DNA from: Caproicibacterium amylolyticum
Lineage (GTDB): Bacteria; Bacillota; Clostridia; Oscillospirales; Acutalibacteraceae
Length of the DNA: 64,000 nt
Direction: 5' to 3'
Assembly (NCBI RefSeq): GCF_014467055.1
Contig: NZ_CP060696.1
Span: 1,612,001 to 1,676,000, forward strand
How positions within the stretch are numbered: position 1 is the first letter of the stretch; each line of letters starts with the position of its first letter. The translations under genes and the position numbers were made by a program. Under the pieces are notes generated by a model that did no database searches, was not told the DNA's origin, and saw nothing but the letters and a program-made list of their open reading frames with translations. Positions 27,217 to 35,248 of the stretch are shown here, piece after piece.

Positions 27217-27633
27217 TTATCCAAAGTTGACACGACCTGTTGCATAAATAAAATATGCCTTGGGGTCTACAGCTTTTCCACGAAGATTTACTGTTGCTCC
27301 ATGTGATTGCTTACTAAAATAACTCAAAGTGGAACCGGTTCCACCACTGTTCTTAGGGAGTTTTGTAACGTAACCTATTGAGGAACCATTACTCGCTGCT
27401 GCCCAAAGATAAGCTTGGCCTTCTTGAATATTGTCAACCCAAACGCTGTATGTTCCAGCATTATTCCCCGAAATTTGCCCGCTTGTAATATGTGTTTCCG
27501 CAGAAAGTGGATACAAATTTCTGGACCAATAATTTGTTGAACTTGCAAACGCCGGAGCCGCCATACTCGCCATAAGGGCTACTGCCCCAATAGTTGCTGC
27601 AATGCCGGACACCTTTGATTTCTTTCCATTCAT
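27217..27633 (-). CDS. Secreted 138-residue protein of unknown family
   Basis: The N-terminus MNGKKSKVSGIAATIGAVALMASMAAPAFASS is a typical Sec signal (AFA-SS cleavage), leaving about 107 mature residues. The mature part is rich in Ser, Gly, Asn, Tyr and Thr, has no cysteine, and shows beta-like stretches (NNAGTYSVWVDNIQEGQAYL, KAYFIYATGRVNFG). RBS: AAAGGAGCGATACAT. It lies between agrD and the two-permease ABC genes, all on the same strand. That arrangement recalls secreted peptides with dedicated immunity transporters, but homology to a bacteriocin is not evident. Confidence 0.75.
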   Translation of the reverse strand: MNGKKSKVSGIAATIGAVALMASMAAPAFASSTNYWSRNLYPLSAETHITSGQISGNNAGTYSVWVDNIQEGQAYLWAAASNGSSIGYVTKLPKNSGGTGSTLSYFSKQSHGATVNLRGKAVDPKAYFIYATGRVNFG

Positions 27634-27754
27634 TATGTATCGCTCCTTTTCACATCATGGTTTTATTTTCGAACACGTAAATAATATTTAAAGCCACCTA
27701 TCTTTTTTCGGCCGTTGAAAAACACAGGCAGTTTACAAGCGAAGCTCACTTCTT

Positions 27755-27904
27755 CTACTTTTCTGACTTATGCTTTAGCGCTTTAGGACGCTTGGGCTGG
27801 TACAAAATCCAACAAACGCAATGAGCACTACTGTTTGTAGAACGAATAACCAAATCTGCAAACTTTTCTTTCATTGCTGCTTTGCTTACGTTTTCCTTTT
27901 CCAT
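27755..27904 (-). CDS. agrD: AgrD-like autoinducer precursor (49 residues)
   Basis: The frame starts at ATG 27904, 7 bases after GGAGG, inside the end of agrB (19-base overlap). The peptide has an amphipathic charged leader (MEKENVSKAAMKEKFADLVI), a core SSAHCVCWILY and a C-terminal tail QPKRPKALKHKSEK. Core plus tail closely resemble clostridial AgrD precursors, where Cys-x-aromatic/aliphatic residues precede YQPxxPKxL. AgrB would cut after the core and cyclise it by a thiolactone on Cys (either of the two). The exact ring is inferred. Confidence 0.85.
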   Translation of the reverse strand: MEKENVSKAAMKEKFADLVIRSTNSSAHCVCWILYQPKRPKALKHKSEK

Positions 27905-28491
27905 TTTGAAACCTCCTGATGAAATAATTTTGCGGCTATCATGAGAATAACCGTCAATAGAATTGCAGTAAGTATATCGAATGATTTGTCCCTCTCGTGG
28001 AAGCCAAAGTAAAGCGCTAAAAAACTGCCGGATTCAATAGCAAATACAATGACCGACCTTGTATGCAATACCCGAATTTCCTCAGCATTCAACTCCAGAT
28101 TGATATGCCGAATCGGAGCAAAAATGAAAATGTAGATACCGGAAAAGAGGAGGAAAGCTACCAGATACCATCCGGTGAGTCTTTGCAGCAGAGGTGCCAA
28201 TAGATTTACCGCAGTCAAGCATAACATTTGAGAACTGATAAAACACGCAGTAGAGGAAGCTGAATGCACGCCACTTGTCATTTTACGAAGGATAAGAAAA
28301 GAAAGTAAAAAAATAATTGTATTTGCGGTACGGTGAAACGGAATGCTAATCAGCAGCGCTAATGTGAATGTGGTGACACCACCAATTAAAAGTGAAATGC
28401 CATATTGGTAGATTTCTTTTTCATCTTCTGTACGAAACGTTTTCGGCTCAAGTGCATCTGCAAGTTTTTTATACCATGCTTTCAGCTTCAT
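27886..28491 (-). CDS. agrB: AgrB-like peptide-processing membrane endopeptidase
   Basis: This 201-residue membrane protein has the AgrB layout: N-terminal soluble helix (KTFRTEDEKEIYQYGISLLIG), then the catalytic RKMTSGVHSASSTACFISS motif with His at about residue 77 and Cys at about 85, and four to five spans. It cleaves and cyclises AgrD. It lies between the broken sensor gene and agrD. Confidence 0.93.
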   Translation of the reverse strand: MKLKAWYKKLADALEPKTFRTEDEKEIYQYGISLLIGGVTTFTLALLISIPFHRTANTIIFLLSFLILRKMTSGVHSASSTACFISSQMLCLTAVNLLAPLLQRLTGWYLVAFLLFSGIYIFIFAPIRHINLELNAEEIRVLHTRSVIVFAIESGSFLALYFGFHERDKSFDILTAILLTVILMIAAKLFHQEVSKWKRKT

Positions 28492-28565
28492 TTTTTCATT
28501 CCTTTATTTTCCAACATTATATCACCAATTTCTTCATTTTCAAGCCATATTGTAATAACTGGTAG

Positions 28566-29615
28566 CTAAAATGTAATAACTGGTATATTTTTTATTGAAT
28601 AATCTGCAAAAGACGCTAAAAATTCAAATCTGTTTTCATTACAAGATAGGAATAAATCCCCGTGATATTTGTCGACAACCATCTGCACATTCGTTAGCCC
28701 AACGCCATGGCGAAATTTATCTTTCTTTGTTGTTGCAATCTGATTATTATGGATTTTCACAAGTTGTTCTACGGGGTTTTTAACTGAAATAATAAATTGA
28801 CCGCCCATACTGCCCATCTGGATAAAGATTTTCTTTTCCCCATGTAGCTTTCCACACACTTCTATCGCATTGTTCAAAGCATTTGCCAAAATTGTCACCA
28901 CATCAATATCTTCCAGTGGCATCTGTGACAAATCACCGACCGCGTATTGAAAGGAAATTCCGCTTTTTACACCCACTAAATATTTTTCATTCAGAATTGC
29001 ATCTATTGCTATATTGTTGGTATGCAGAGGCAAAATCTCGTGGTCTGCTTTCAGGGAAATAGAGTCCAAATACTGCACCGCTGCATGCACATCATTATGC
29101 TTTAAATATTCCTGTACACAAACCAAATGGTCACGAAAGTCATGGGATAGGCTGCGAATTGCCTGATGCGTTTCTGTAAGTGCCTGCACACCACGTTCTT
29201 CTTCCTCAACTTGCTGTTGAAGCAGCGTCTTATCCTGTTCCAACGCATGCCGGTAGGACAAACTTTGGATGATATAAAAGACAAGGCAAAGCAGTACAAA
29301 CAGTGCCAGCTCGTTTAAAACATCCATCTGCGAAAATGATTTCTCTATTAAGTCGATGCGAACAAGGTTGACCATGACGAACAAGATTAGTCCCACAAAC
29401 AAAATTAGCAGAATCCACTCTTTTTTCTCCAGTTGGCAGCTGCGCTGACCTTTTTTAACAGCAAAGCTAAACAGCAATACCGCTGCAATTGCAAATACTT
29501 TGGTAATAATTGCTACCGCTGTACTGCTTGAAATTGCCTCGATACTTGCACCTGTTATTGCCTGAAAAGCACAAATTCCAAAAATATCAAATGTTCCCAA
29601 CAGTGGATTGGAAAT
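28566..29615 (-). pseudogene. AgrC-like GHKL sensor kinase, C-terminal part cut by IS3
   Basis: About 350 residues remain: several membrane spans, then the phosphoacceptor region SLSHDFRDHLVCVQEYLKH and an HATPase_c domain (ILANALNNAIEVCGK, GVGLTNVQMVVDKYHG). The frame now begins within the IS3 end (TTG in the terminal repeat), adding about 15 foreign residues. Removing the IS and one AAT duplicate joins it in frame to the N-terminal part at 30905-31180. It is part of the agr locus between the LytTR gene and agrB. Confidence 0.88.
29613..29615. repeat. Target-site duplication AAT (left) of IS3 copy 1
   Basis: AAT at 29613-29615 is repeated at 30905-30907, directly flanking the TG...CA ends of the element. 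This is the 3-bp duplication typical of IS3-family insertion. Confidence 0.75.
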
Positions 29616-29695
29616 TGGATCTATATTAAATAAGTGGACACCTGAAGTAACTATCAATTATAATTAAGTAGACACCCAAAAGGAGGCACTTACTC

Positions 29696-29989
29696 ATGTC
29701 CACTGGTAAAACCGGAACCCGATATGACGAAGATTTCAAACGAACTCTCGTCAACCTTTATCAATCTGGCGGCAAATCACAAGCAGCACTCTGTAAAGAG
29801 TATGGCGTTTCTATCACCGCACTTGGCCGTTGGATTAAACAATACTCAATCGTCGAAACGGATGATGGCGAAATACTAACTGCTAAGCAGGTCAAAGACC
29901 TCCAAAAGCGTAATGCTCAGCTTGAGGAGGAACTCCTTATACTAAAAAAAGCGATTGCCATCTTCACGCCACACTCAAACAACGATTAG
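29696..29989 (+). CDS. IS3-family transposase OrfA
   Basis: This 97-residue protein has an N-terminal helix-turn-helix (YDEDFKRTLVNLYQSGGKSQ, YGVSITALGRWIKQY) and a leucine-zipper-like coiled coil (KQVKDLQKRNAQLEEELLIL), as in IS911/IS150 OrfA. It binds the element ends. A seven-A slippery site (29944-29950), with GAGGAGG about 15 bases upstream, allows a -1 shift into OrfB to make the full transposase. Confidence 0.93.
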   Translation: MSTGKTGTRYDEDFKRTLVNLYQSGGKSQAALCKEYGVSITALGRWIKQYSIVETDDGEILTAKQVKDLQKRNAQLEEELLILKKAIAIFTPHSNND

Positions 29990-30846
29990 AAGCTATTCAT
30001 AAGCTCCGTTTCCAACACAATATCAAGCTCCTTTGTAAGGTTCTTGGCGTTAATCGAAGTACTTACTATAAGCATTACAACACCGAACCGGCTGATCGTA
30101 CAAAAGACAATCAAACGATTGCAAAGCTTATTCTTAAAATCTATGCAGATTATAACAAACGTCTTGGAGCTTACAAGATTACCTATGTTCTCCAGCGTGA
30201 TTATGGCATTAACATCAGTGTCGGACGAGTGTACCGACTGATGAGGACTCTAAAACTTCCACGGATGTCCACCGAAAAACCTTATAAAAATTATAAGCAT
30301 CGGGACAACGGCGAGTGTACCAACCACCTTCACCAGGAGTTCAATCAGCAAACTCCAAACATTGTCTGGGCAAGTGATTTCACATACATCAAAGTTGCCG
30401 GCAAATGGTATTATCTTTGTATTGTAATGGATTTATTTTCTCGCAAAGTCATCTCCTGGAACATATCAGGCAAGCCAGATGTCGACCTCGTCATGACTGC
30501 GTTCAAAAAAGCTTATGATAGAAGAAACTGCCCTTCTGGACTTATGTTTCATTCTGATCGAGGATCTCAGTATACTGCTTTTTCATTTCGACAGCTTCTA
30601 GATTCTCTTAATGTTGTGCAATCATTTTCCAAAAAGGGCTATCCTTTTGATAATGCTTGCTGTGAAAGTTTCTTCAAATATCTAAAAAAAGAAGAAACCA
30701 ACAGGAAAGCTTATCACTCCCTACAGGAATTACAGTTGTCCATATTCCAATATATTGAAGGATACTATAACTCAAGAAGGCCTCATGGCTCTCTTCGAAT
30801 GCTAACACCTAACGAGAAAGAAGAACTGTTCTGGAATCAGGCTTAA
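29950..30846 (+). CDS. IS3-family transposase OrfB (made by -1 frameshift)
   Basis: In the -1 frame translation continues without stop for 298 residues. It reads HLHATLKQRLEAIHKLRFQH, the HTH_21 region, then the DDE integrase core: WASDFTYIKVAGKWYYL (D1), FHSDRGSQYTAF (D2) and DNACCESFFKYLKKE (E), and ends NSRRPHGSLRMLTPNEKEE. There is no separate strong start, so expression as an OrfAB fusion of about 383 residues is expected. Confidence 0.92.
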   Translation, partial: SDCHLHATLKQRLEAIHKLRFQHNIKLLCKVLGVNRSTYYKHYNTEPADRTKDNQTIAKLILKIYADYNKRLGAYKITYVLQRDYGINISVGRVYRLMRTLKLPRMSTEKPYKNYKHRDNGECTNHLHQEFNQQTPNIVWASDFTYIKVAGKWYYLCIVMDLFSRKVISWNISGKPDVDLVMTAFKKAYDRRNCPSGLMFHSDRGSQYTAFSFRQLLDSLNVVQSFSKKGYPFDNACCESFFKYLKKEETNRKAYHSLQELQLSIFQYIEGYYNSRRPHGSLRMLTPNEKEELFWNQA

Positions 30847-30904
30847 TTCCTGTTTCCAGTATGTTTTCCCTAATTATTGTGTCTACTTACTTGACTATAG
30901 TTCA

Positions 30905-31180
30905 AATCAAACCAACAAATATTTTTTTTAAAACTGAACTGTCATAGCAAAAGACTTCCAAAGCAATGGTTACTCCGTACACAATCAACATTTTGGGAAA
31001 GATTGAATTTACATTATACATATACATAACATAAGAAATCACTGTCAATGTCAGCGGTATTCCAATCTACACAGCCCATTCCCTTTTTATTTTAATTTTC
31101 ATCTGCGTGTTGAAAAACAGTACCATCCAAATTCCCTCCAAAAGAGACGGAATCTGGTCACACAAAAATGTTTGTAACAT
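30905..31180 (-). pseudogene. AgrC-like sensor kinase, N-terminal part
   Basis: The frame starts MLQTFLCDQIPSLLEGIWMV at ATG 31180, five bases after the LytTR gene, and shows two to three membrane spans (TVISYVMYMYNVN, MLIVYGVTIALEVF). It carries an in-frame TAG at 31069-31067 (codon 38) and is then cut by the IS3 copy at 30905. Together with 28566-29615 it makes one AgrC-like kinase with two lesions. Confidence 0.85.
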
Positions 31181-31185
31181 TAATA

Positions 31186-31917
31186 TCACCCATTCTTTAT
31201 TAGAAATTGATTGTAGGCGAGTTTTGTGTTCTGTGACAGTCTGCGGCTGATTGGCACCTGATCACCATTTCGCATTAAAAATGCTTCCTGCTGCAGACAT
31301 TCCACTTTTTTCAGGTTCACCAGAAAACTTTTGTGGCACTGAAAGAAATTATTGCCTCGCAGCAGCTCCGCGTATTCTTCAAGTTTGCCGTAGCATTGAT
31401 CTGGAAATCTTTTTTTTCCCTCTGATTCAAAATGCAACTCTACAATTCGCTTATTGCTTTCAAAATACAGAATTTCTTTTAGCGGAACCTCTACTGCTTT
31501 TTTGCCGTAACGTATCGGAACCGTATCCGATTGCAAATAAAGTTGGCTGATTGCGGCATCCAGACTCTCTGCAAAATATTCATCCAACTGCGACTTCAAA
31601 ATGTACCGAATCGCACTTTGATAACCCAGTGATGCATACTGCACGAAGCTGGAAATGAAAATAATCATTGTATCTGGGCTGGCCGCTTTGACCTTCATAG
31701 CCACCTGCATTCCGTCCATACCAGTAAGCTGCACATCCAGCAGGATCATGCCATATATTGTTTCACTTGCAAGCAGTTCTTCGCCACTTGCAAAGACATC
31801 AAGTATGTAAGGAATGCCGTGCTCTGCCATATATGCTTTCGTTGCTTCCTGTAATCGTTCCTGATAAGCTCGCTCATCATCACAAATCGCGAATCGCAGA
31901 GTCTCTTCTTTTTCCAA
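31186..31917 (-). CDS. LytTR-type response regulator (AgrA-like)
   Basis: This 243-residue protein has a receiver domain (FAICDDERAYQ, MILLDVQLTGMDGMQ with the phosphoacceptor Asp, IIFISSF, lysine region YILKSQLDE) and a LytTR DNA-binding domain (residues 130-240: VPLKEILYFESNKRIVELHF, FFQCHKSFLVNLKKVE). The start is TTG at 31917 after GAGGTGAATAGG. It is the first gene of the agr operon (regulator-sensor-agrB-agrD). With the sensor broken it may be inactive or be driven by another kinase. Confidence 0.9.
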   Translation of the reverse strand: MEKEETLRFAICDDERAYQERLQEATKAYMAEHGIPYILDVFASGEELLASETIYGMILLDVQLTGMDGMQVAMKVKAASPDTMIIFISSFVQYASLGYQSAIRYILKSQLDEYFAESLDAAISQLYLQSDTVPIRYGKKAVEVPLKEILYFESNKRIVELHFESEGKKRFPDQCYGKLEEYAELLRGNNFFQCHKSFLVNLKKVECLQQEAFLMRNGDQVPISRRLSQNTKLAYNQFLIKNG

Positions 31918-31938
31918 TTCCTATTCACCTCATGTTAA

Positions 31939-31968
31939 ATTTTAACATAAATTGCACGGTGAATTCAA
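31939..31968 (-). promoter_or_regulatory. Promoter of the agr operon
   Basis: On the minus strand TTGAAT (-35, 31968-31963) and TAAAAT (-10, 31944-31939) are spaced by 18 bases. The palindrome GTTAAATTTTAAC (31934-31946) overlaps the -10. Confidence 0.5.
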
Positions 31969-32013
31969 ATAAAAAAGCATACGCAAAGTAATTTAGGAAG
32001 TTGAATTGTCCTT

Positions 32014-32340
32014 TTACAGCAAAAAATATTTTGATTGCAACTCTAAGATTTGATGAACCCCATTCATCAAATTTTTAATATCCTGCCCATTCACTTCACT
32101 ATATGTATTGGCTATATGTGCAAGCTGATTAACGTTGACACCCAGCTTACGAATTTCATAAAGAATTTGCCGTAACAGACCATAATTCTTCTTGATGATG
32201 AAGCCATCTATAGACATTTTGCGAATATAGGCTTCCCGATTTTGGATACCTACAATCCCCATATTCCTTTTCACAAGCTGTAATTCTTCGTCTGTAAACC
32301 TTACGAGAAATGCTCGGTTTTTCGTTTTATTCTCAGCCAT
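32014..32340 (-). CDS. Orphan MobC-like mobilisation protein
   Basis: This 108-residue protein has an N-terminal ribbon-helix-helix-like region (RAFLVRFTDEELQLVKRNMG, NREAYIRKMSIDG) and C-terminal ILYEIRKLGVNVNQLAHIANTY, the MobC/relaxosome accessory signature. Such proteins help a relaxase nick oriT of mobilisable elements. I start at the second Met, with AAAAAGGAG upstream. No relaxase gene follows: downstream is the agr locus, upstream an IS5 remnant. It is the leftover of a mobilisable element. Confidence 0.82.
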   Translation of the reverse strand: MAENKTKNRAFLVRFTDEELQLVKRNMGIVGIQNREAYIRKMSIDGFIIKKNYGLLRQILYEIRKLGVNVNQLAHIANTYSEVNGQDIKNLMNGVHQILELQSKYFLL

Positions 32341-32370
32341 CATTTTCTCCTTTTTGGTTTATTTGTATCT

Positions 32371-32733
32371 AAGGCAACACCGCACAATGGCATACAAAAA
32401 TCCACGCCATCTGCCCATAATGGCAAACAGCGTGGACGATTTTCAATTTCTCTTTGCGCGGGCAGTCTGCTTATGCAGACTTCGGTATCCTGCTTTTCAA
32501 TATCGCAGGAGTTGTTCTTTTTGACAGCATCCTCTCGTTTGTCAGCACCAAGGTTGCCGCTGTCACCATACACCACGGTTCCTTCTCCAGTAAGCAGTTT
32601 TGGCGTCGCGGTAACGTCATGGACGTTGTCGCCAGTTCATCGCTTAGTGCCGACAAACTCATTTGTTTATTCATAACTGTAATTTACCACTTCACCGCAT
32701 TTACTGCACACTTTTTTGTGCGGTGTTGCCTTA
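32371..32733 (-). mobile_element. IS5-family miniature derivative with 17-bp perfect inverted repeats
   Basis: The 363-bp element is bounded by AAGGCAACACCGCACAA (32371-32387) and TTGTGCGGTGTTGCCTT (32717-32733). Inside, the minus frame reads DNVHDVTATPKLLTGEGTVV then YGDSGNLGADKREDAVKKN, a conserved stretch of IS5-group transposases, after which similarity ends. The catalytic core is otherwise missing, so this is an internally deleted, non-autonomous (MITE-like) copy. It lies 20 bases from the asnB stop. Confidence 0.75.
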
Positions 32734-32752
32734 TAGAATTATTTTCAAAGCA

Positions 32753-34588
32753 CTATACAATCCGCACGTGGTTCTCTTTCATCCACCAATGAATCTGCAA
32801 AAGATAAGCGAAAATCTGCGGCACTCGCATGAGCTGACCGTACCATGGCTCTTTCAAATCGTCCGGATGCTCTGCTAACTCGCGCAGCCGGTCGAAGTCC
32901 AGCATATCCTTTAGAGGACTCCCCTCCTCCATTGCCTGCAAAAACAGCGCCATCACACGGTCAAAGTATGCTGGGCTAAACGTGCGCGGATACGGGCTCT
33001 TTTTCCGCCAAGCAATCCGTTCTGGCAAAATATCGCTGAACGCTTCGCGCAGAATACCCTTTTCCCTGCCATGCAGACTTTTTAATTCCCACGGCAGGTT
33101 GTAGGCGTACTCTACCAGACGATGGTCACAGAACGGCACACGCATTTCAACACCACTGTACATAGACATCCGATCTTTGCGGGTCAGCAGCGTCTGCATA
33201 AACCAATCGGTATTGAGCCGAAACATTTCCCGCATCCGCGCTTCCTTCTTGCCTTCGCCCGGAAGCTTTTCGGTATCTGCCAGTGTTTTTAGGTACTCTG
33301 CACGTACATACTCTGCACTGTCGCCTTTCAGCACATCCGGCTGCAGAATACTTCGGCGCAGGTCTACGGAACGTGACCATGGGAATGTATCCTCAAATAG
33401 GATTTCTTCCCGATGATACCAAGGATATCCACCGAAAATTTCATCTGCACATTCCCCTGAAAGTCCTACGGTATAATCCGGTTTGATTGCGCGGCAGAAC
33501 AACAGCAGTGAAGAATCAATATCTGCCATACCCGGATAGTCCCGCGCACGCACCGCATCCAACAAGGCATCTGCCTGCGCTGCATTATCCAGCACTATAT
33601 TTCGGTGATTGGAACCGATAGCATCCACCATTTCCCCAATAAATTCACTATCCGGTGCAGGCTGAAACAAATTGCGCTGGAAATACTTGGCGTTATCAAT
33701 ATAATCTACAGAATACGTTGTCAACTGCCGACCTTGCTCATGGTACTCCCTCGCTGCCACTGCTGAGATAATGGAGCTATCCAATCCACCCGAAAGCAGT
33801 GTGCACAACGGTACATCTGAAACCAGCTGACGGCGGATACTGTCGGTCAGTAAACTGCGTACATGCTCAACTGTTGTATTTTCATCTTCCGTATGTTCCT
33901 GTGCTGTCAGCTTCCACCAACGGTGCACCTTAACACCCACTGCTGGCTGATAAGAAAGGCTGTACCCTGGTGCCAGCTCTCTCATACCGCGGTAAACCGC
34001 ATGCCCTGGTATCGCACCGGGACCCAGCAGGAATATCTGATTCAGTCCCTCTGCATCCACATCCGGAGCCACAAGCGGATTCGCAAGCAGTGCTTTGATT
34101 TCTGAGCCGAAAATTAACCCATCCGGATATTCATAATAATAGAAAGGCTTTACACCCATCCTGTCGCGCGCCGCAAACAGCCTGCGGCTGTTTTTTTCCC
34201 ATACAGCAAAGGCAAAAATCCCGTTCAGATCTTCTAAACAGGCATCACCCCACATCACATAGGCGTTCAAGAGTACTTCTGTATCGCTGTGAGAATGGAA
34301 TTCACAGCCGATCTTTTCCAAGCGTCGGCGCAGATCATCTGTGTTGTACAGTTCGCCATTGTAAACCAAAACATAAATCTCTTCTCCGGTCTCTGCGATC
34401 ATTGGCTGACGGCCGTTTTCCGGGTCAACTACCGCCAGCCGACGGTGCAGCAAACTTGCATTTGCTTCCACATATTGCCCGTGATCATCCGGCCCACGGC
34501 GCTCCAGTGTTTTGGACATAGCATCCAACACGGTCTGCTGGTCTGGCAGATACCGCTGTGTATCAATCCATCCGGCAATTCCACACAT
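32753..34588 (-). CDS. asnB: Asparagine synthetase (glutamine-hydrolysing)
   Basis: This 611-residue protein starts MCGIAGWID, giving the catalytic Cys2 of the class II glutaminase domain (residues 2-200; RRLAVVD, YNGELYN, SHSDTEVLL). The synthetase domain has the PP-loop LLSGGLDSSIISAV (about residue 258) and SGECADEIFGGYPW. It converts aspartate and glutamine to asparagine using ATP. RBS: GAAAGGGG. It has full length and intact motifs. Two broken relatives lie at 17188-17436 and 22165-22869, all in the same orientation. Confidence 0.96.
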   Translation of the reverse strand: MCGIAGWIDTQRYLPDQQTVLDAMSKTLERRGPDDHGQYVEANASLLHRRLAVVDPENGRQPMIAETGEEIYVLVYNGELYNTDDLRRRLEKIGCEFHSHSDTEVLLNAYVMWGDACLEDLNGIFAFAVWEKNSRRLFAARDRMGVKPFYYYEYPDGLIFGSEIKALLANPLVAPDVDAEGLNQIFLLGPGAIPGHAVYRGMRELAPGYSLSYQPAVGVKVHRWWKLTAQEHTEDENTTVEHVRSLLTDSIRRQLVSDVPLCTLLSGGLDSSIISAVAAREYHEQGRQLTTYSVDYIDNAKYFQRNLFQPAPDSEFIGEMVDAIGSNHRNIVLDNAAQADALLDAVRARDYPGMADIDSSLLLFCRAIKPDYTVGLSGECADEIFGGYPWYHREEILFEDTFPWSRSVDLRRSILQPDVLKGDSAEYVRAEYLKTLADTEKLPGEGKKEARMREMFRLNTDWFMQTLLTRKDRMSMYSGVEMRVPFCDHRLVEYAYNLPWELKSLHGREKGILREAFSDILPERIAWRKKSPYPRTFSPAYFDRVMALFLQAMEEGSPLKDMLDFDRLRELAEHPDDLKEPWYGQLMRVPQIFAYLLQIHWWMKENHVRIV

Positions 34589-34669
34589 ATTCGTAAAACC
34601 CCTTTCAGCATCATGGTTCTTTGACAGAATATGCGCAAAGGATTCTGCATGTGCATTGATGCCGACTTA

Positions 34670-34709
34670 GAAAAATGGCCGAAGCAGGTGATTTTCAACC
34701 GCTTCGGCC
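34670..34709 (-). terminator. Terminator after the coat-protein genes
   Basis: GGCCGAAGC and GCTTCGGCC pair around a 15-base loop. On the minus strand the stem is followed by ATTTTTC, just downstream of the second coat gene. Confidence 0.8.
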
Positions 34710-34715
34710 TCAATG

Positions 34716-34973
34716 TCATTGTTTCTGCTGTGAACAGGCGTACTGTTGTTTCACCTGCTGAATCTGCTGTTGTGGTGCCTGCTGGGATGTGTACCAACCC
34801 TTTTCAGTCATCTTTTTGTACAAATCACCCTGCAGTGTCAGAGAATCCTGCAATGCTTTTGTAAAAGCCTGATTCACATTCTGTGTGCCAGACTCGATGC
34901 TGCCGTGCAGATACAAATCACACGCGTTCTTTTCTGCTAAAAGCAGATCTTCCATTGTGTTTTTGTCATCCAT
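34716..34973 (-). CDS. CotF-like spore coat protein
   Basis: This 85-residue protein starts MDDKNTMEDLLLAEKNACDLYLHGSIES (ATG at 34973, GGAGG 8 bases upstream) and continues KALQDSLTLQGDLYKKMTEKGWY, the coat-protein F helix-bundle signature. It has a Gln-rich tail. It is expressed in the mother cell late in sporulation in relatives. It follows a 57-residue partner gene by 14 bases. Confidence 0.82.
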   Translation of the reverse strand: MDDKNTMEDLLLAEKNACDLYLHGSIESGTQNVNQAFTKALQDSLTLQGDLYKKMTEKGWYTSQQAPQQQIQQVKQQYACSQQKQ

Positions 34974-34987
34974 TTTCGGTTCCTCCT

Positions 34988-35161
34988 TTACACCAAATCG
35001 AAAAACTGCTGAAAAATCTGCTGATGCTTGTTGGACATCTGCTTTACACACTGTTTCAGCTGCATGTCTGTCATGGCGGAAGCTGCATTTTCGCACTGCT
35101 TCTGCAAAAACTGTTCGTGGCTAAGTGCGTCTTCAATATAGGACAATTCTTTTGGACTCAT
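34988..35161 (-). CDS. Small CotF-associated protein
   Basis: This 57-residue helical protein starts at the ATG at 35161, 8 bases after GGAGG. It reads MSPKELSYIEDALSHEQFLQ and later MSNKHQQIFQQFFDLV. Paired short genes of this kind are regularly found upstream of cotF-like genes in Clostridia; together they resemble the two halves of CotF. Coat function is inferred from that pairing. Confidence 0.72.
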   Translation of the reverse strand: MSPKELSYIEDALSHEQFLQKQCENAASAMTDMQLKQCVKQMSNKHQQIFQQFFDLV

Positions 35162-35248
35162 AAAAAACACCTCCGCAGAATAGTCTGCACAGAGGTGTTA
35201 AAAATATGCACATCATTGCTTCACGGCGCTCACTGTATTGTGAAAACT

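Larger units (their letters stand above)
29616..30904 (+). mobile_element. IS3-family insertion sequence, copy 1
   Basis: The 1289-bp element starts with TG and ends with CA. Imperfect terminal repeats are visible: left end TGGATCTATATTAAATAAGT and right end (reversed) TGAACTATAGTCAAGTAAGT. It carries orfA and orfB in -1 relation and is flanked by the AAT duplication. It differs from copy 2 (61597-62885) at only two positions seen (30144 and 30442). Confidence 0.92.

Noticed and set aside
22870..32752. Integrative element inserted at the 3' end of asnB
   Set aside because: The duplicated asnB part is about 700 bp and diverged, far longer than an attachment site, and no integrase gene is present.
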